The notes beneath the pieces were generated by a model that did no database searches, was not told where the DNA came from, and saw only the letters and a list, made by a program, of their open reading frames with translations. Made by a program: the position numbers and the translations under genes. A stretch of 64,000 bases of DNA from JABJGO01 sp963921245 (GTDB taxonomy: Bacteria; Pseudomonadota; Alphaproteobacteria; Rhodospirillales; Casp-alpha2), in contig CAWUEY030000001.1 of the NCBI GenBank assembly GCA_963921245.4, positions 1,550,001 to 1,614,000 of the forward strand, in the 5' to 3' direction. Numbering within the stretch: the stretch's first letter is position 1; every line of letters starts with the position of its first letter. This document shows positions 18,653 through 27,485 of the stretch, piece after piece.

Positions 18653-18727
18653 TGGTGCCACCGGAGTGATTTGAACACTCGACCTCACCATTACCAATGG
18701 TGTGCTCTACCCCTGAGCTACGGTGGC
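18653..18727 (-). tRNA. tRNA-Thr (anticodon GGT)
   Basis: The minus strand folds into a complete cloverleaf. The acceptor GCCACCG pairs with CGGTGGC, the anticodon loop is TTGGTAA within stem CACCA/TGGTG, and the T-arm is GAGTG-TTCAAAT-CACTC. The discriminator is A at 18656 and CCA is encoded at 18655-18653. The IS graveyard lies immediately downstream of it. Confidence 0.96.
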
Positions 18728-18885
18728 GATGCTGTGAGAGCGCGGAACATGCCATAGGCTTTCATTCGTGGCAAGTGTTGCTGTATGCTCCTGAGCCATA
18801 AATTCATCCGACTTTTAACCTCTATGATGTCGGGGCAAATGATTGATAGGCGTGTGCGTGAATAGTTGGACGAAAGAGGCCGGTT

Positions 18886-19092
18886 TTGGCAGAAAGAAAC
18901 AGGAAATCGCCCGGATCATCGGGCGCGGGAAAGTCTCGGAAAAACGACCGGGAAGAGAGGTTGGCGCGGGCGCTCCGTGAAAACCTGAAACGCAGAAAGG
19001 CCCAAGCGCACGCGCGCGCATCCCTGAGTAAGGATGATGCGGGTTCCGGTTCGCCGAATCCCGCCCCCGGTAACGGAAACACTTTATCCTGA
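18886..19092 (+). CDS. Small basic conserved protein upstream of dcd/murA
   Basis: The 68-residue, very basic protein starts with TTG after an AAGAGG ribosome site. Its core REERLARALRENLKRRKAQA resembles short proteins found near murA in other alphaproteobacteria. No function is known to me. The C-terminus is low complexity (Gly, Ser, Pro, Asn). It could bind nucleic acid or ribosomes by charge alone, but nothing in the sequence proves it. Confidence 0.6.
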   Translation: MAERNRKSPGSSGAGKSRKNDREERLARALRENLKRRKAQAHARASLSKDDAGSGSPNPAPGNGNTLS

Positions 19093-19221
19093 CCGAGGCA
19101 GTTTTTTTTAACACATATTCAGTTGCTTGTTCGTGATTGCTTGAGACCTTGGTAGGCATGGGATACAAGCGCATCAAGACTCTTGGGCTGAGCAAAAAAA
19201 TGAAGATTTAAGGAGCCGACA

Positions 19222-19776
19222 ATGCCCGTGATGCCCGATACCTGGATTCGTGAAAAAGCCAATAGCCATGGCATGATTGATCCATTTGTCGATGGTTTGA
19301 AACGCGACGGCACGATTTCCTATGGCGTTTCTTCCTATGGTTATGACGCACGGGTATCAAACGAGTTTCGGATTTTCACAAATGTCGATTCCGCGACCGT
19401 GGATCCCAAGGCGTTTGATGATCAGAGCTTTGTGGAACGGGATACGGATGTCTGCATCATTCCACCCAACAGCTTCGTTCTGGCACGAACGGTTGAGTAT
19501 TTTCGCATTCCCCGTGATGTTCTGGTGATCTGCCTGGGTAAATCCACTTACGCCCGGTGCGGCATCATCGTTAACGTCACACCGCTTGAACCCGAGTGGG
19601 AAGGGAACGTTACTCTTGAGTTTTCCAACACCACCCCGCTGCCGGCTAAAATTTATGCCAATGAAGGCGCGTGTCAGTTCATTTTCCTGCAAGCAGCCGG
19701 TGAATGTGAAACCAGCTATGCGGATCGAGCGGGTAAATATCAGGGTCAGCAGGGTGTGACATTACCCAAACTTTAA
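19222..19776 (+). CDS. dcd: dCTP deaminase
   Basis: The 184-residue trimeric enzyme converts dCTP to dUTP, feeding dTMP synthesis. Signatures are the N-terminal MPDTWIREKA, the SYGYDARVSNEF segment, KSTYARCGIIVNVTPLEPEW with the catalytic Glu, and GACQFIFLQ. Length is slightly below the usual 188-193. The ATG follows AAGGAG. It stands with murA and the his genes in a plus-strand housekeeping block. Confidence 0.96.
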   Translation: MPVMPDTWIREKANSHGMIDPFVDGLKRDGTISYGVSSYGYDARVSNEFRIFTNVDSATVDPKAFDDQSFVERDTDVCIIPPNSFVLARTVEYFRIPRDVLVICLGKSTYARCGIIVNVTPLEPEWEGNVTLEFSNTTPLPAKIYANEGACQFIFLQAAGECETSYADRAGKYQGQQGVTLPKL

Positions 19777-19941
19777 CCAACGACTGGTATCCAATCCGTT
19801 TGTGAAACCCAAGCAACGGAAACCTGGCCCGTGTCATATTTTAGCCCAAATTTGTCACTATCCCCACCGGATGGTGGGTATCGTGCATCCCTGAAAAATC
19901 AAGGCGAGAGAACCAGGCAATCGGTTTCCAGAAATACTGGT

Positions 19942-21225
19942 ATGGATAAAATACTCATCCGCGGCGGGCACAAACTCGACGGCACGATCCAAATCAGTGG
20001 CGCCAAGAACGCCGGACTGCCCCTTATGGCCGCCAGCCTGCTCAGCACGGAAGCTCTGATCCTCAGTAATCTACCAGACCTGGCGGATATAGCGAGCATG
20101 GCCAGATTGCTTGAAAGCCTTGGGGTGGCTGTTCACCGGAATGGTGGTGTAGGGCCGTTAAGTACTTGCCGCATGGAAGCGATGGTTATTCCGGAAACCA
20201 CTGCACCCTACGATCTGGTTCGCAAAATGCGCGCCTCTGTGCTGGTACTAGGACCGTTGTTGGCACGGGAAGGCCATGCGCGAGTGTCATTGCCCGGCGG
20301 GTGCGCCATTGGAACGCGACCAATTGACCTGCATCTGAAGGCCATGGAACAACTTGGTGCAACGATTACGCTGGAAGAGGGGTATGTGGATGCTTATGCA
20401 CCGGACGGCGGTCTGAAGGGGGCGCATATTGTGTTTCCATTTGTAACCGTAGGTGGCACTGAAAATGCCTTGATGGCGGCCACACTGGCGAAAGGTGAAA
20501 CGGTTATCGGCAACGCGGCTAGGGAGCCTGAAATTACCGATCTTGCCCAATGCCTGGTGGCGATGGGTGCGCGGATCGACGGAATCGGATCAGATACCTT
20601 GCGGGTGCAAGGCGTGTCATCTCTGCATGGCACGGAATATGCGGTGGTGCCCGACCGCATTGAAACCGGTAGCTATGCGGTCGCCGCCGCGATTACCGGT
20701 GGAACGCTGACCCTGACCGGAACACGATTGGAGTTGATCGATTCCGTTGCAGAAGTCCTGCAGCAATGTGGAGTCGATATCGTTGCAGACGAGGAGGCCA
20801 ACAGTATCGTGGTTTCACGCCGGAATGGCCGACTTCACGGTGTTGATATCATGACAGAACCGTTCCCGGGTATGCCAACGGATATGCAGGCGCAACTGAT
20901 GACCCTAATGTCCGTTGCCGACGGTGCATCCATGATTACGGAGAGCATCTTTGAGAACCGTTTCATGCATGTGCCTGAGCTCTGTCGCATGGGGGCAAAT
21001 ATCAATGTCCATGGTGCATCTGCGATTGTCCGCGGGGTCGAGAAATTGTCGGCGGCGCCCGTGATGGCGACGGATTTGCGGGCGTCCGTATCTCTGGTGC
21101 TGGCCGGGTTGGTGGCGGAGGGGGAAACCACGGTCAATCGGGTCTACCATCTCGACCGCGGATACGAAAGGTTGCCTGAAAAACTGGCCACCTGCGGCGC
21201 GGAGATTGAGCGAACCGCCGACTAG
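19942..21225 (+). CDS. murA: UDP-N-acetylglucosamine 1-carboxyvinyltransferase
   Basis: The 427-residue cytoplasmic enzyme catalyses the first committed step of peptidoglycan synthesis, adding enolpyruvate to UDP-GlcNAc. I chose MDKILIRGG at 19942 because it matches the family N-terminus; the frame is open to 19831. Substrate-binding ISGAKNAGLPLMAA, the fosfomycin-target Cys121 in LPGGCAIGTRP, and the C-terminal LVLAGLVAEGETTVNRVYHL are all present. Transcribed with dcd upstream and hisG downstream (130-base gap). Confidence 0.97.
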   Translation: MDKILIRGGHKLDGTIQISGAKNAGLPLMAASLLSTEALILSNLPDLADIASMARLLESLGVAVHRNGGVGPLSTCRMEAMVIPETTAPYDLVRKMRASVLVLGPLLAREGHARVSLPGGCAIGTRPIDLHLKAMEQLGATITLEEGYVDAYAPDGGLKGAHIVFPFVTVGGTENALMAATLAKGETVIGNAAREPEITDLAQCLVAMGARIDGIGSDTLRVQGVSSLHGTEYAVVPDRIETGSYAVAAAITGGTLTLTGTRLELIDSVAEVLQQCGVDIVADEEANSIVVSRRNGRLHGVDIMTEPFPGMPTDMQAQLMTLMSVADGASMITESIFENRFMHVPELCRMGANINVHGASAIVRGVEKLSAAPVMATDLRASVSLVLAGLVAEGETTVNRVYHLDRGYERLPEKLATCGAEIERTAD

Positions 21226-21355
21226 AGCGTTTCGCCGGAGTGCTGTTTCTTTTCCTGAATTTTCGTCTCGTGACTGGTTTTTCTCTGTAAAAACCGATAT
21301 GTAGGCCGCGCTTTGGAACATTCCGGTGCCCCGCCATTGACGATGAGTTGAACAG

Positions 21356-22036
21356 ATGAACAGTTCGGCGCACGAAAAACTGGTCCTTGCCCTGCCCAAG
21401 GGTCGCATCTTGAATGAAATGATGCCGCTGGTTCGTCACGCCGGTATCGAACCCGAGGTTGCATTTGATGACGACTATTCCCGGCAGTTGCGGTTTTCAA
21501 CCAACATTGCAAACCTGGACATCATCCGCGTTCGTAGTTTTGACGTCGCGACATTTGTTGCTTTTGGTGCCGCGCATATGGGCGTTGCGGGAAATGACGT
21601 TCTGATGGAGTTCGATTTCCCCGAGATTTATGCACCGCTGGACCTGGAAATCGGTCACTGTCGTCTATCTGTAGCGGAACCCGTTTCCCTGATGGAGGAT
21701 GATGATCCCTCGACGTGGTCCAGTGTTCGGGTGGCGACAAAGTATCCCGAGATTACACGGCGGTACTTTGCGGCCCGTGGTGTTCAGGCCGAGTGTATTA
21801 AATTGAACGGTGCTATGGAACTTGCACCCACCCTGGGTTTGTGTCGCCGCATAGTCGATCTGGTCTCTAGTGGTGCTACTCTGAAGGCAAATGATCTTGT
21901 GGAAGTTGAGGTTATTGCCAATGTAACCTCTCGTCTGGCCATCAATCGGGCCGCCTGGAAAACCCGACCTAGTGAAATCAATGCCTGGATTGCACGGTTC
22001 CAAGAGGCCGTGGAGAAGGTTGGGAGAGCAGCCTAA
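21356..22036 (+). CDS. hisG: ATP phosphoribosyltransferase, short form
   Basis: The 226-residue protein is the first enzyme of histidine synthesis, joining ATP and PRPP. It contains LVLALPKGRILNEMM, the VGVAGNDVLMEF-like substrate segment and the PRPP loop DLVSSGATLKANDLVE. Its length shows the short form, which lacks the C-terminal regulatory domain and works as a hetero-octamer with HisZ. hisZ is not in the window. Its stop overlaps the hisD ATG by one base (TAATG). Confidence 0.96.
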   Translation: MNSSAHEKLVLALPKGRILNEMMPLVRHAGIEPEVAFDDDYSRQLRFSTNIANLDIIRVRSFDVATFVAFGAAHMGVAGNDVLMEFDFPEIYAPLDLEIGHCRLSVAEPVSLMEDDDPSTWSSVRVATKYPEITRRYFAARGVQAECIKLNGAMELAPTLGLCRRIVDLVSSGATLKANDLVEVEVIANVTSRLAINRAAWKTRPSEINAWIARFQEAVEKVGRAA

Positions 22037-23328
22037 TGGTATCGCGCCTTGATAGCCGTATTCCTGGTTTTAATGATGCGTTTTCCGCCTTTCTGTCGAC
22101 CAAACGAGAGACCTCTCCAGATGTGAATACGGCGGTTGAAAATATACTTGCAGATGTGCGGAACCGCGGAGACGTGGCCGTGCATGAGTTGACGAGCAAG
22201 TTCGATGGATTTGCCCTCGCGGAAACCGGCATGATTTTTACCGCAGAGGAAATAGCAACGGCAAGGGCGGCGTGCGAGCCAGAAACGCTGGCGGCGATGG
22301 AACTGGCCGCTGAACGCATTACCGCTTATCACAGCCACCAGGTCCCCGCAGACCTGTCCTATACGGATGATCATGGGGTGCAACTGGGATACCGCTGGAC
22401 ACCTGTTGGTGCCGTTGGTCTCTACGTGCCCGGTGGAACGGCAAGTTATCCTTCATCTGTATTGATGAATGCGGTTCCTGCCAAGGTGGCGGGCGTTGAC
22501 CGGGTGGTCATGGCTGTTCCGACACCGGGGGGAGCGTTCAATCCTCTGGTTCTGGCGGCCGCCGATTTGGTCGGTATTTCCGAGATTTACAGGATCGGCG
22601 GGGCACAGGCCATCGGTACCCTGGCTTACGGTACACAAACCATCGCGCCCGTTGATAAGATTGTCGGTCCCGGTAATGCCTACGTCGCGGCGGCCAAACG
22701 GCAGGTGTTTGGGATTGTCGGCATTGATATGATAGCCGGTCCTTCAGAGATTTTGGTGGTTGCGGACGGTGATAATGACCCGGCCTGGATCGCCATGGAT
22801 CTATTGTCACAGGCCGAACATGACGTATCCTCGCAGTCTATTCTGGTTACACAGGATTCAGACTTTGCCACCGCTGTCTGTGAGGCGGCTGAAGGTCACC
22901 TGAAAATGCTCGAACGCGCGGAGATTGCAGCACAAAGCTGGCGTGATTTCGGCGCGGTCATTCTGGTACAGAACGAAGACGAAGTGGTTTCCGTGGTTGA
23001 CCGGATCGCGCCTGAGCACCTGGAACTGGCGGTCGCCGAACCGGCGGCGTTGATGGGCAGGATTCGGAACGCTGGATCTGTTTTTCTCGGTCGCCATACA
23101 CCGGAGGCGCTGGGTGATTACATGGCAGGTCCCAATCACGTGCTGCCCACAGCCCGCAGTGCGCGCTTTTCGTCGGGCCTGGGTGTTCTTGATTTCATGA
23201 AACGTACCTCTTTTCTGGGGTGTGATGCCGATAGCCTGGCGGCAATCGGTCCCAGCGCATCGACATTTGCCCGATCGGAAGGTCTGGGTGCTCATGCCCT
23301 TTCTATCGATATTCGAATGAATCGATGA
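22036..23328 (+). CDS. hisD: Histidinol dehydrogenase
   Basis: The 430-residue zinc enzyme performs the last two steps of histidine synthesis, oxidising L-histidinol to L-histidine with two NAD. Landmarks are YVPGGTASYPSSVLMNA, GGAQAIGTLAYGT, GPGNAYVAAAKR, the zinc-ligand region SQAEHD, and APEHLELAV. Full family length. Coupled to hisG by a one-base overlap and followed after 12 bases by the UPF0262 gene. Confidence 0.97.
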   Translation: MVSRLDSRIPGFNDAFSAFLSTKRETSPDVNTAVENILADVRNRGDVAVHELTSKFDGFALAETGMIFTAEEIATARAACEPETLAAMELAAERITAYHSHQVPADLSYTDDHGVQLGYRWTPVGAVGLYVPGGTASYPSSVLMNAVPAKVAGVDRVVMAVPTPGGAFNPLVLAAADLVGISEIYRIGGAQAIGTLAYGTQTIAPVDKIVGPGNAYVAAAKRQVFGIVGIDMIAGPSEILVVADGDNDPAWIAMDLLSQAEHDVSSQSILVTQDSDFATAVCEAAEGHLKMLERAEIAAQSWRDFGAVILVQNEDEVVSVVDRIAPEHLELAVAEPAALMGRIRNAGSVFLGRHTPEALGDYMAGPNHVLPTARSARFSSGLGVLDFMKRTSFLGCDADSLAAIGPSASTFARSEGLGAHALSIDIRMNR

Positions 23329-23340
23329 TCGGACAGGACC

Positions 23341-23811
23341 ATGTCATCAACTCAGTGCATTTCGGAAATCACCCTTGATGAAAAATCGGTCATCCGCCGT
23401 ACCCCTCAGGTAGAACACGAACGCAAGGTCGCGATCTTTGATCTACTGGAAGAAAACGAGTTTTCTCCCAGCGGATCGGATAACGGGCCATACCATGTTC
23501 AACTTGGTGTCGAGGAAAATCGCCTCATATTGAACGTCATGACGGAGTCCGGGGAAGGTGTAGCCATGATCGGACTTTCTCTGAAATCATTTCGGCGGGT
23601 GATCAAGGATTACTTCCTGATTTGCGAAAGCTATTTTGAGGCCATCAAGACGAAAGCGCCGTCACAGATTGAAACCATCGATATGGCCCGGCGGGGGATT
23701 CACAATGAAGGCGCCGAGCTTCTCAGGGAGCGGCTGATCGACAAGGTTGAAATCGACGTGGATACAGCCCGGCGTCTGTTCACGTTGATTTGTGTGCTGC
23801 ATGCAAAATAG
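23341..23811 (+). CDS. UPF0262 family protein
   Basis: The 156-residue soluble protein matches the uncharacterised UPF0262 family. Typical segments are ISEITLDEKSVIRRTPQVEH-like residues at the N-terminus, the HERKVAIFDLLEENEF segment, the SLKSFRRVIKDYFLICESY helix and the C-terminal VDTARRLFTLICVLHA. The family is largely alphaproteobacterial and usually sits between hisD and a low-molecular-weight phosphatase, exactly as here. Function unknown. Confidence 0.92.
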   Translation: MSSTQCISEITLDEKSVIRRTPQVEHERKVAIFDLLEENEFSPSGSDNGPYHVQLGVEENRLILNVMTESGEGVAMIGLSLKSFRRVIKDYFLICESYFEAIKTKAPSQIETIDMARRGIHNEGAELLRERLIDKVEIDVDTARRLFTLICVLHAK

Positions 23812-23829
23812 GGTTCAGGGATTTCACTG

Positions 23830-24276
23830 ATGAGTGATCTGCCCTCCGCCGTACTGTTTGCCTGTACCATGAATTCCATTCGATCGCCCATGGCGGAGTC
23901 CGTCCTGAAATTCCTGCATGGTGACCGTATCTATGTGGATTCTGCGGGGGTGCGATCATTGGACGTGGATGGGTTTGCCGTTACGGTTATGGAGGAAATC
24001 GGTATCGACCTCTCGCACCACAAATGTAAAACCTTCGATGACCTAGAAGACGATTCCTTCGATTTGATTATCTCCCTGTCACCGGAGGCGCAGCACAAGG
24101 CCGTAGAGATGACACGGTGGATGTCCTGTGATGTCGAATTCTGGAATACCTTCGATCCCAGCATTATCGATTCCGAAAACCGGGAAGCCAAACTCGACGC
24201 TTACCGGCAAGTCCGCGATCAGCTGATGGAACGGCTGAAACACCGTTTCCCCCGTGCCAGTGTCCGGGATACTTGA
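23830..24276 (+). CDS. Low-molecular-weight phosphatase family protein
   Basis: The 148-residue protein has the low-molecular-weight tyrosine phosphatase/arsenate reductase fold. The P-loop CTMNSIRS fits C-x5-R followed by Ser. The C-terminal acid loop contains WNTFDPS, which includes a candidate general-acid Asp. It could dephosphorylate proteins or small molecules. It lacks the extra Cys arrangement expected of thioredoxin-coupled arsenate reductase, so a resistance role is not supported. It is co-directional with hisD and UPF0262, a conserved order. Confidence 0.85.
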   Translation: MSDLPSAVLFACTMNSIRSPMAESVLKFLHGDRIYVDSAGVRSLDVDGFAVTVMEEIGIDLSHHKCKTFDDLEDDSFDLIISLSPEAQHKAVEMTRWMSCDVEFWNTFDPSIIDSENREAKLDAYRQVRDQLMERLKHRFPRASVRDT

Positions 24277-24419
24277 GGGGTTACTATCTAATCAATTGAA
24301 ATTTAAAGAGAATTTAATTTTCCTCAGGTAAGGGGTTGATTTGCCTACTCTTTCCCGCCATTTTCTGCGCCGACGCGGGTCCCGAAAGGATCCGGGTAGA
24401 ATTTAACCAAGGGTGGCGA

Positions 24420-24638
24420 ATGGCAAAAGAAGACGTACTCGAATTCACCGGAACGGTAACGGAGTTGTTGCCCAACGCCATGTTCCGGGTTGTTCTGGAC
24501 AACGAACACGAAATCCTGGCTCATACAGCGGGGAAAATGCGGAAACACCGTATTCGTGTTTTGGCCGGTGACCGTGTGAATGTCGAGATGACACCGTATG
24601 ACTTGACCAAGGGTCGAATCACTTTCCGCTACAAATAA
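24420..24638 (+). CDS. infA: Translation initiation factor IF-1
   Basis: The 72-residue S1-fold protein starts at ATG 24420. It begins AKEDVLEFTGTVTELLPNA, continues with FRVVLDNEHEILAHTAGKMR, and ends GRITFRYK, all canonical. It binds the A site of the 30S subunit and assists IF-2 and IF-3. The frame is open further upstream to 24336 but that part is not family-like. A 143-base gap upstream leaves room for a separate promoter. maf follows after 36 bases. Confidence 0.98.
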   Translation: MAKEDVLEFTGTVTELLPNAMFRVVLDNEHEILAHTAGKMRKHRIRVLAGDRVNVEMTPYDLTKGRITFRYK

Positions 24639-24674
24639 AGACTGTTCATCAACCCGGCCGCAGGGAGGCGCGAA

Positions 24675-25292
24675 ATGGCCGCCATCCCAAACTCTCGACT
24701 CGTTCTTGCATCGGCTTCGCCGAGGCGCCTGGATTTGTTGCAACGGGTCGGAATTACACCGTCCGATGTTGTAGCGGCGAATGTCGATGAAACGCCTCGA
24801 AAAAACGAACACCCACGCGATTTGGCAGAACGCCTGGCGATAGCCAAGGCATCTGCTGTTGCGAGTGATCCGCAGGGTAAGGGCGTTTTTGTTCTAGGGG
24901 CGGATACGGTGGTTGCCTGTGGCCGGCGTATCCTGCCCAAAGCAGAAACGGAAGATGAGGCACGGACCTGCCTGGAGATACTGTCCGGGCGGCGCCACCG
25001 GGTGTATGGTGGATTTTGTCTGGTGACGCCAACAGGCACGCTCAATTCCCGTGTCGTTGTCACGATGGTTCACATGAAAACCCTGACCTCTGTCGAAACA
25101 GCGGACTATATTGTGTCCGGCGATTGGCATGGCAAGGCGGGCGGGTACGCCATTCAGGGTCGCGCCGCCCGCTTTGTTCAAAAGATCAATGGTTCCTATC
25201 CCAATGTCGTCGGGCTTCCCGTGCATGACGTGGTAAACATGCTACGAGGCAACGGATACCCTGTGGACGGCGTTGTTTCGGACGAGAGTTGA
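24675..25292 (+). CDS. maf: Maf family nucleotide pyrophosphatase
   Basis: The 205-residue house-cleaning enzyme hydrolyses non-canonical nucleoside triphosphates such as dTTP, UTP or modified forms. Signatures are LVLASASPRRLDLLQ, the GADTVVACGRRILPKAE segment and GKAGGYAIQGRAA. It sits between infA and the RNase E/G gene, the usual alphaproteobacterial infA-maf-rng-yacG order. Its stop overlaps the possible TTG start of the next gene. Confidence 0.95.
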   Translation: MAAIPNSRLVLASASPRRLDLLQRVGITPSDVVAANVDETPRKNEHPRDLAERLAIAKASAVASDPQGKGVFVLGADTVVACGRRILPKAETEDEARTCLEILSGRRHRVYGGFCLVTPTGTLNSRVVVTMVHMKTLTSVETADYIVSGDWHGKAGGYAIQGRAARFVQKINGSYPNVVGLPVHDVVNMLRGNGYPVDGVVSDES

Positions 25293-25306
25293 AACCCGAT
25301 AATTTT

Positions 25307-26512
25307 ATGATAGATGTACAACCCATCGCTGTTTACATTGACGCGTTGACCTCGGAAATCCGTATCGCTCATGTTCAGGACGGGCGATTAATCAAGGTTG
25401 ATTATCTGCGGCCCTCAGACAATCGACGGCGGGGCGATATTGTACTCGGGCGGGTGAAAGGGGCTGTACCGGGATTATCCGGCGCATTTATCGATATCGG
25501 CGATCCTGTTGAGGCCTTCTTGCCGTTACCCGAAAAAGGAAGAGGGGCGGCGTTACCCGAAGGCGCGCCCGTGTCGGTGCGCGTGCACCGTCCTGCGATG
25601 GGCGGTAAAGGAGCCCGGCTAAAGCTGGTATCGCCGGATGAGGAGTTTCAGGGTGAGCCACCATGTCTGTTGGCTGGCGCTGACCCGATAGCTGCCGTCG
25701 CTACGGCGGTTATGGACACGGACGGAGAACTGACCGTTCAGGGGATGGCGGTTTGGCGAAAAATTAACGCTCAGGTTCATGAAACGCTTGGGCGAACACC
25801 AGAGTCAATCGGCCACTTTTCTGACCGCGTCGATTTGTTCGACCACATGGGGCTTTCGGCACAGATTGATGATGCTCTGTCGCCCCGGTATTTTTTGCCT
25901 TCTGGCGGTTGTCTGCGCATTCACGAAACACCAGCGTGCATTTCCGTCGATGTGGATAGTGGAACGGCGACGGCAAAAGCCGGACGGAAAGAGATGATCC
26001 GGCGAACAAACGTCGAGGCGGCTTACGCGATTGCCAGACAGCTTCGTTTACGGAATCTAAGTGGCAAAATCGTGGTGGATTTTATTGCAAACAACAATCG
26101 TAAGGATGGTGCTGCACTGCTGAAAATCCTGGAAGCAGAGACAGCTAACGATTTTTCAGCGGTTGACGTTCGCGGGTGGTCTCGGCTTGGGTTCGTGGAG
26201 TTAACCCGTGTTCGTCAGGGAGCGTCCCTGTTGGAACAGCTTTGCATACCGATACCTGTCGGTAATGGTACAGGTCTTGTCAAATCACCTGTGACTTTGG
26301 CCTATGAAAGCTTGCGACAGGCCTTATCAACCTATAATTCAACAAGCGGCGGCTCGGTAACGGTCCGTTGCCCCTTGTCCGTGGCTGCCATGTTGCATGA
26401 TGATTTGGCCAGTGATGTATCCGAGGTTACCGAAACCGCGGGACGCCCCTTGAAAATTCGAGGCGACACGTCTATGCCTTTGGATCGGGTTGACGTATAC
26501 GCAGAAGCCTGA
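25307..26512 (+). CDS. Ribonuclease E/G family protein
   Basis: About 401 residues from ATG 25307; a TTG at 25289 is an alternative. The N-terminus has the RNase E/G beta-strands (IDALTSEIRIAHVQDGRL and RGDIVLGRVKGAVPGLSGAF), then the S1-like and DNase I-like catalytic core with ISVDVDSGTA and VVDFIANNN, carrying the Asp residues expected to bind magnesium. It ends at the core without a degradosome scaffold, and the zinc-link Cys pair is not evident. The size suits an RNase G-like enzyme in the maf-yacG context. A separate long RNase E may exist elsewhere. Confidence 0.88.
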   Translation: MIDVQPIAVYIDALTSEIRIAHVQDGRLIKVDYLRPSDNRRRGDIVLGRVKGAVPGLSGAFIDIGDPVEAFLPLPEKGRGAALPEGAPVSVRVHRPAMGGKGARLKLVSPDEEFQGEPPCLLAGADPIAAVATAVMDTDGELTVQGMAVWRKINAQVHETLGRTPESIGHFSDRVDLFDHMGLSAQIDDALSPRYFLPSGGCLRIHETPACISVDVDSGTATAKAGRKEMIRRTNVEAAYAIARQLRLRNLSGKIVVDFIANNNRKDGAALLKILEAETANDFSAVDVRGWSRLGFVELTRVRQGASLLEQLCIPIPVGNGTGLVKSPVTLAYESLRQALSTYNSTSGGSVTVRCPLSVAAMLHDDLASDVSEVTETAGRPLKIRGDTSMPLDRVDVYAEA

Positions 26513-26529
26513 CGCTTACGGGGAAAATC

Positions 26530-26739
26530 ATGAGCAGCACATCCGAAGCAGATGACAAGGTTGTGACACTGAATCCCAAGAAATGCCCCATGTGCGGTAA
26601 ATCTGTAGTCCATCGGTTTCTGCCTTTTTGTTCACGCCGGTGCGCCAATCTGGACCTGGGAAACTGGCTTGATGAGAGCTACCGGGTGCCTGCGGATGAG
26701 CCCCTGGATCTTGAAGAAGCCTTTCCGGACGAAGATTGA
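26530..26739 (+). CDS. yacG: DNA gyrase inhibitor YacG
   Basis: The 69-residue zinc protein has the two pairs CPMCGK and FCSRRC, followed by ANLDLGNWLDESYRVP. YacG binds the GyrB subunit and blocks DNA binding. It lies 17 bases after the RNase E/G gene in the same direction and ends the housekeeping block before tRNA-Phe. The N-terminal Ser/Thr-rich 15 residues are poorly conserved in the family. Confidence 0.93.
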   Translation: MSSTSEADDKVVTLNPKKCPMCGKSVVHRFLPFCSRRCANLDLGNWLDESYRVPADEPLDLEEAFPDED

Positions 26740-26872
26740 GTCAGACACTTTAAAACGACCCGAAACAGGCGAAGGGACCGCTAGACAGGGGGCGAAATAT
26801 TCTCTATAAGCGCCTCTCACAACGGGACATTACCGGCTCTTGTCTGGTACTTATTCATCCCGATAATGTTGT

Positions 26873-26948
<76 letters not shown>

Positions 26949-27019
26949 GTTATTTTATTGAAAATATTACACAAATCGCGTTTATTGACTTTCTATGTCA
27001 AGGGGCGCATCTTGGGAAC

Positions 27020-27346
27020 ATGAATGCCGTGACCTTTGACACCCACGCTTTTGTAAAGCGTCTGACCGCCGCCGGAATGCCGGAGCCGCAGGCCGAAGTG
27101 CTGGCAGAAGAGCAGTCTCGCCTGATTGATACGGAACTGGCGACCAAACGGGATATCAAGGAGCTCGAACTGGCGACCAGACGCGATATTAAGGAACTTG
27201 AGACGGTCACCAGGCGGGATATCAAGGAACTGGAAACGGCGAACAAGCGCAATCTCAAGGAACTGGAATACCGCCTGACAGTCCGCCTTGGCAGTATCGC
27301 GACGGCCGTCGGCGGGGCTGTGGTCGCACTGGTCAAGCTGCTGTAA
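27020..27346 (+). CDS. DUF1640-like coiled-coil protein with C-terminal membrane helix
   Basis: About 108 residues from ATG 27020; the frame is open back into the tRNA but that part is not meaningful. The N-terminus (FDTHAFVKRLTAAGMPEPQA) matches the DUF1640/CCDC90-type family. The middle holds four 11-residue repeats of the type ATRRDIKELEL, predicted as a hendecad coiled coil. The C-terminus is a hydrophobic helix (IATAVGGAVVALVKLL). It is probably an oligomeric rod anchored by its tail. Related small proteins are frequent next to tRNAs and mobile DNA; function unknown. Confidence 0.75.
   Translation: MNAVTFDTHAFVKRLTAAGMPEPQAEVLAEEQSRLIDTELATKRDIKELELATRRDIKELETVTRRDIKELETANKRNLKELEYRLTVRLGSIATAVGGAVVALVKLL
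27137..27268 (+). repeat. Four 33-base tandem repeats coding for an 11-residue heptad-like unit
   Basis: Four diverged copies of a 33-base unit lie inside the DUF1640-like gene. They encode ELATKRDIKEL, ELATRRDIKEL, ETVTRRDIKEL and ETANKRNLKEL. The copies differ at several codons but keep the length exactly, as expected if an 11-residue coiled-coil period is under selection. Confidence 0.85.
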
Positions 27347-27485
27347 CATCACGGGCCAACCGTGCTCGATTATTCCGCGTCAGGTCGCGGCGGTCCCGCC
27401 ACAAATCCGTGCGATGGACGGTCATGACATCAATGACCATACGGTTGGTTTTCAGAAACATATCCGGGCCTCCCGAGCATATAGC

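Noticed and set aside
26840..26867. Promoter-like TTGTCT-N16-GATAAT before tRNA-Phe
   Set aside because: Its predicted start would fall inside the mature tRNA, so it cannot produce the 5' end.
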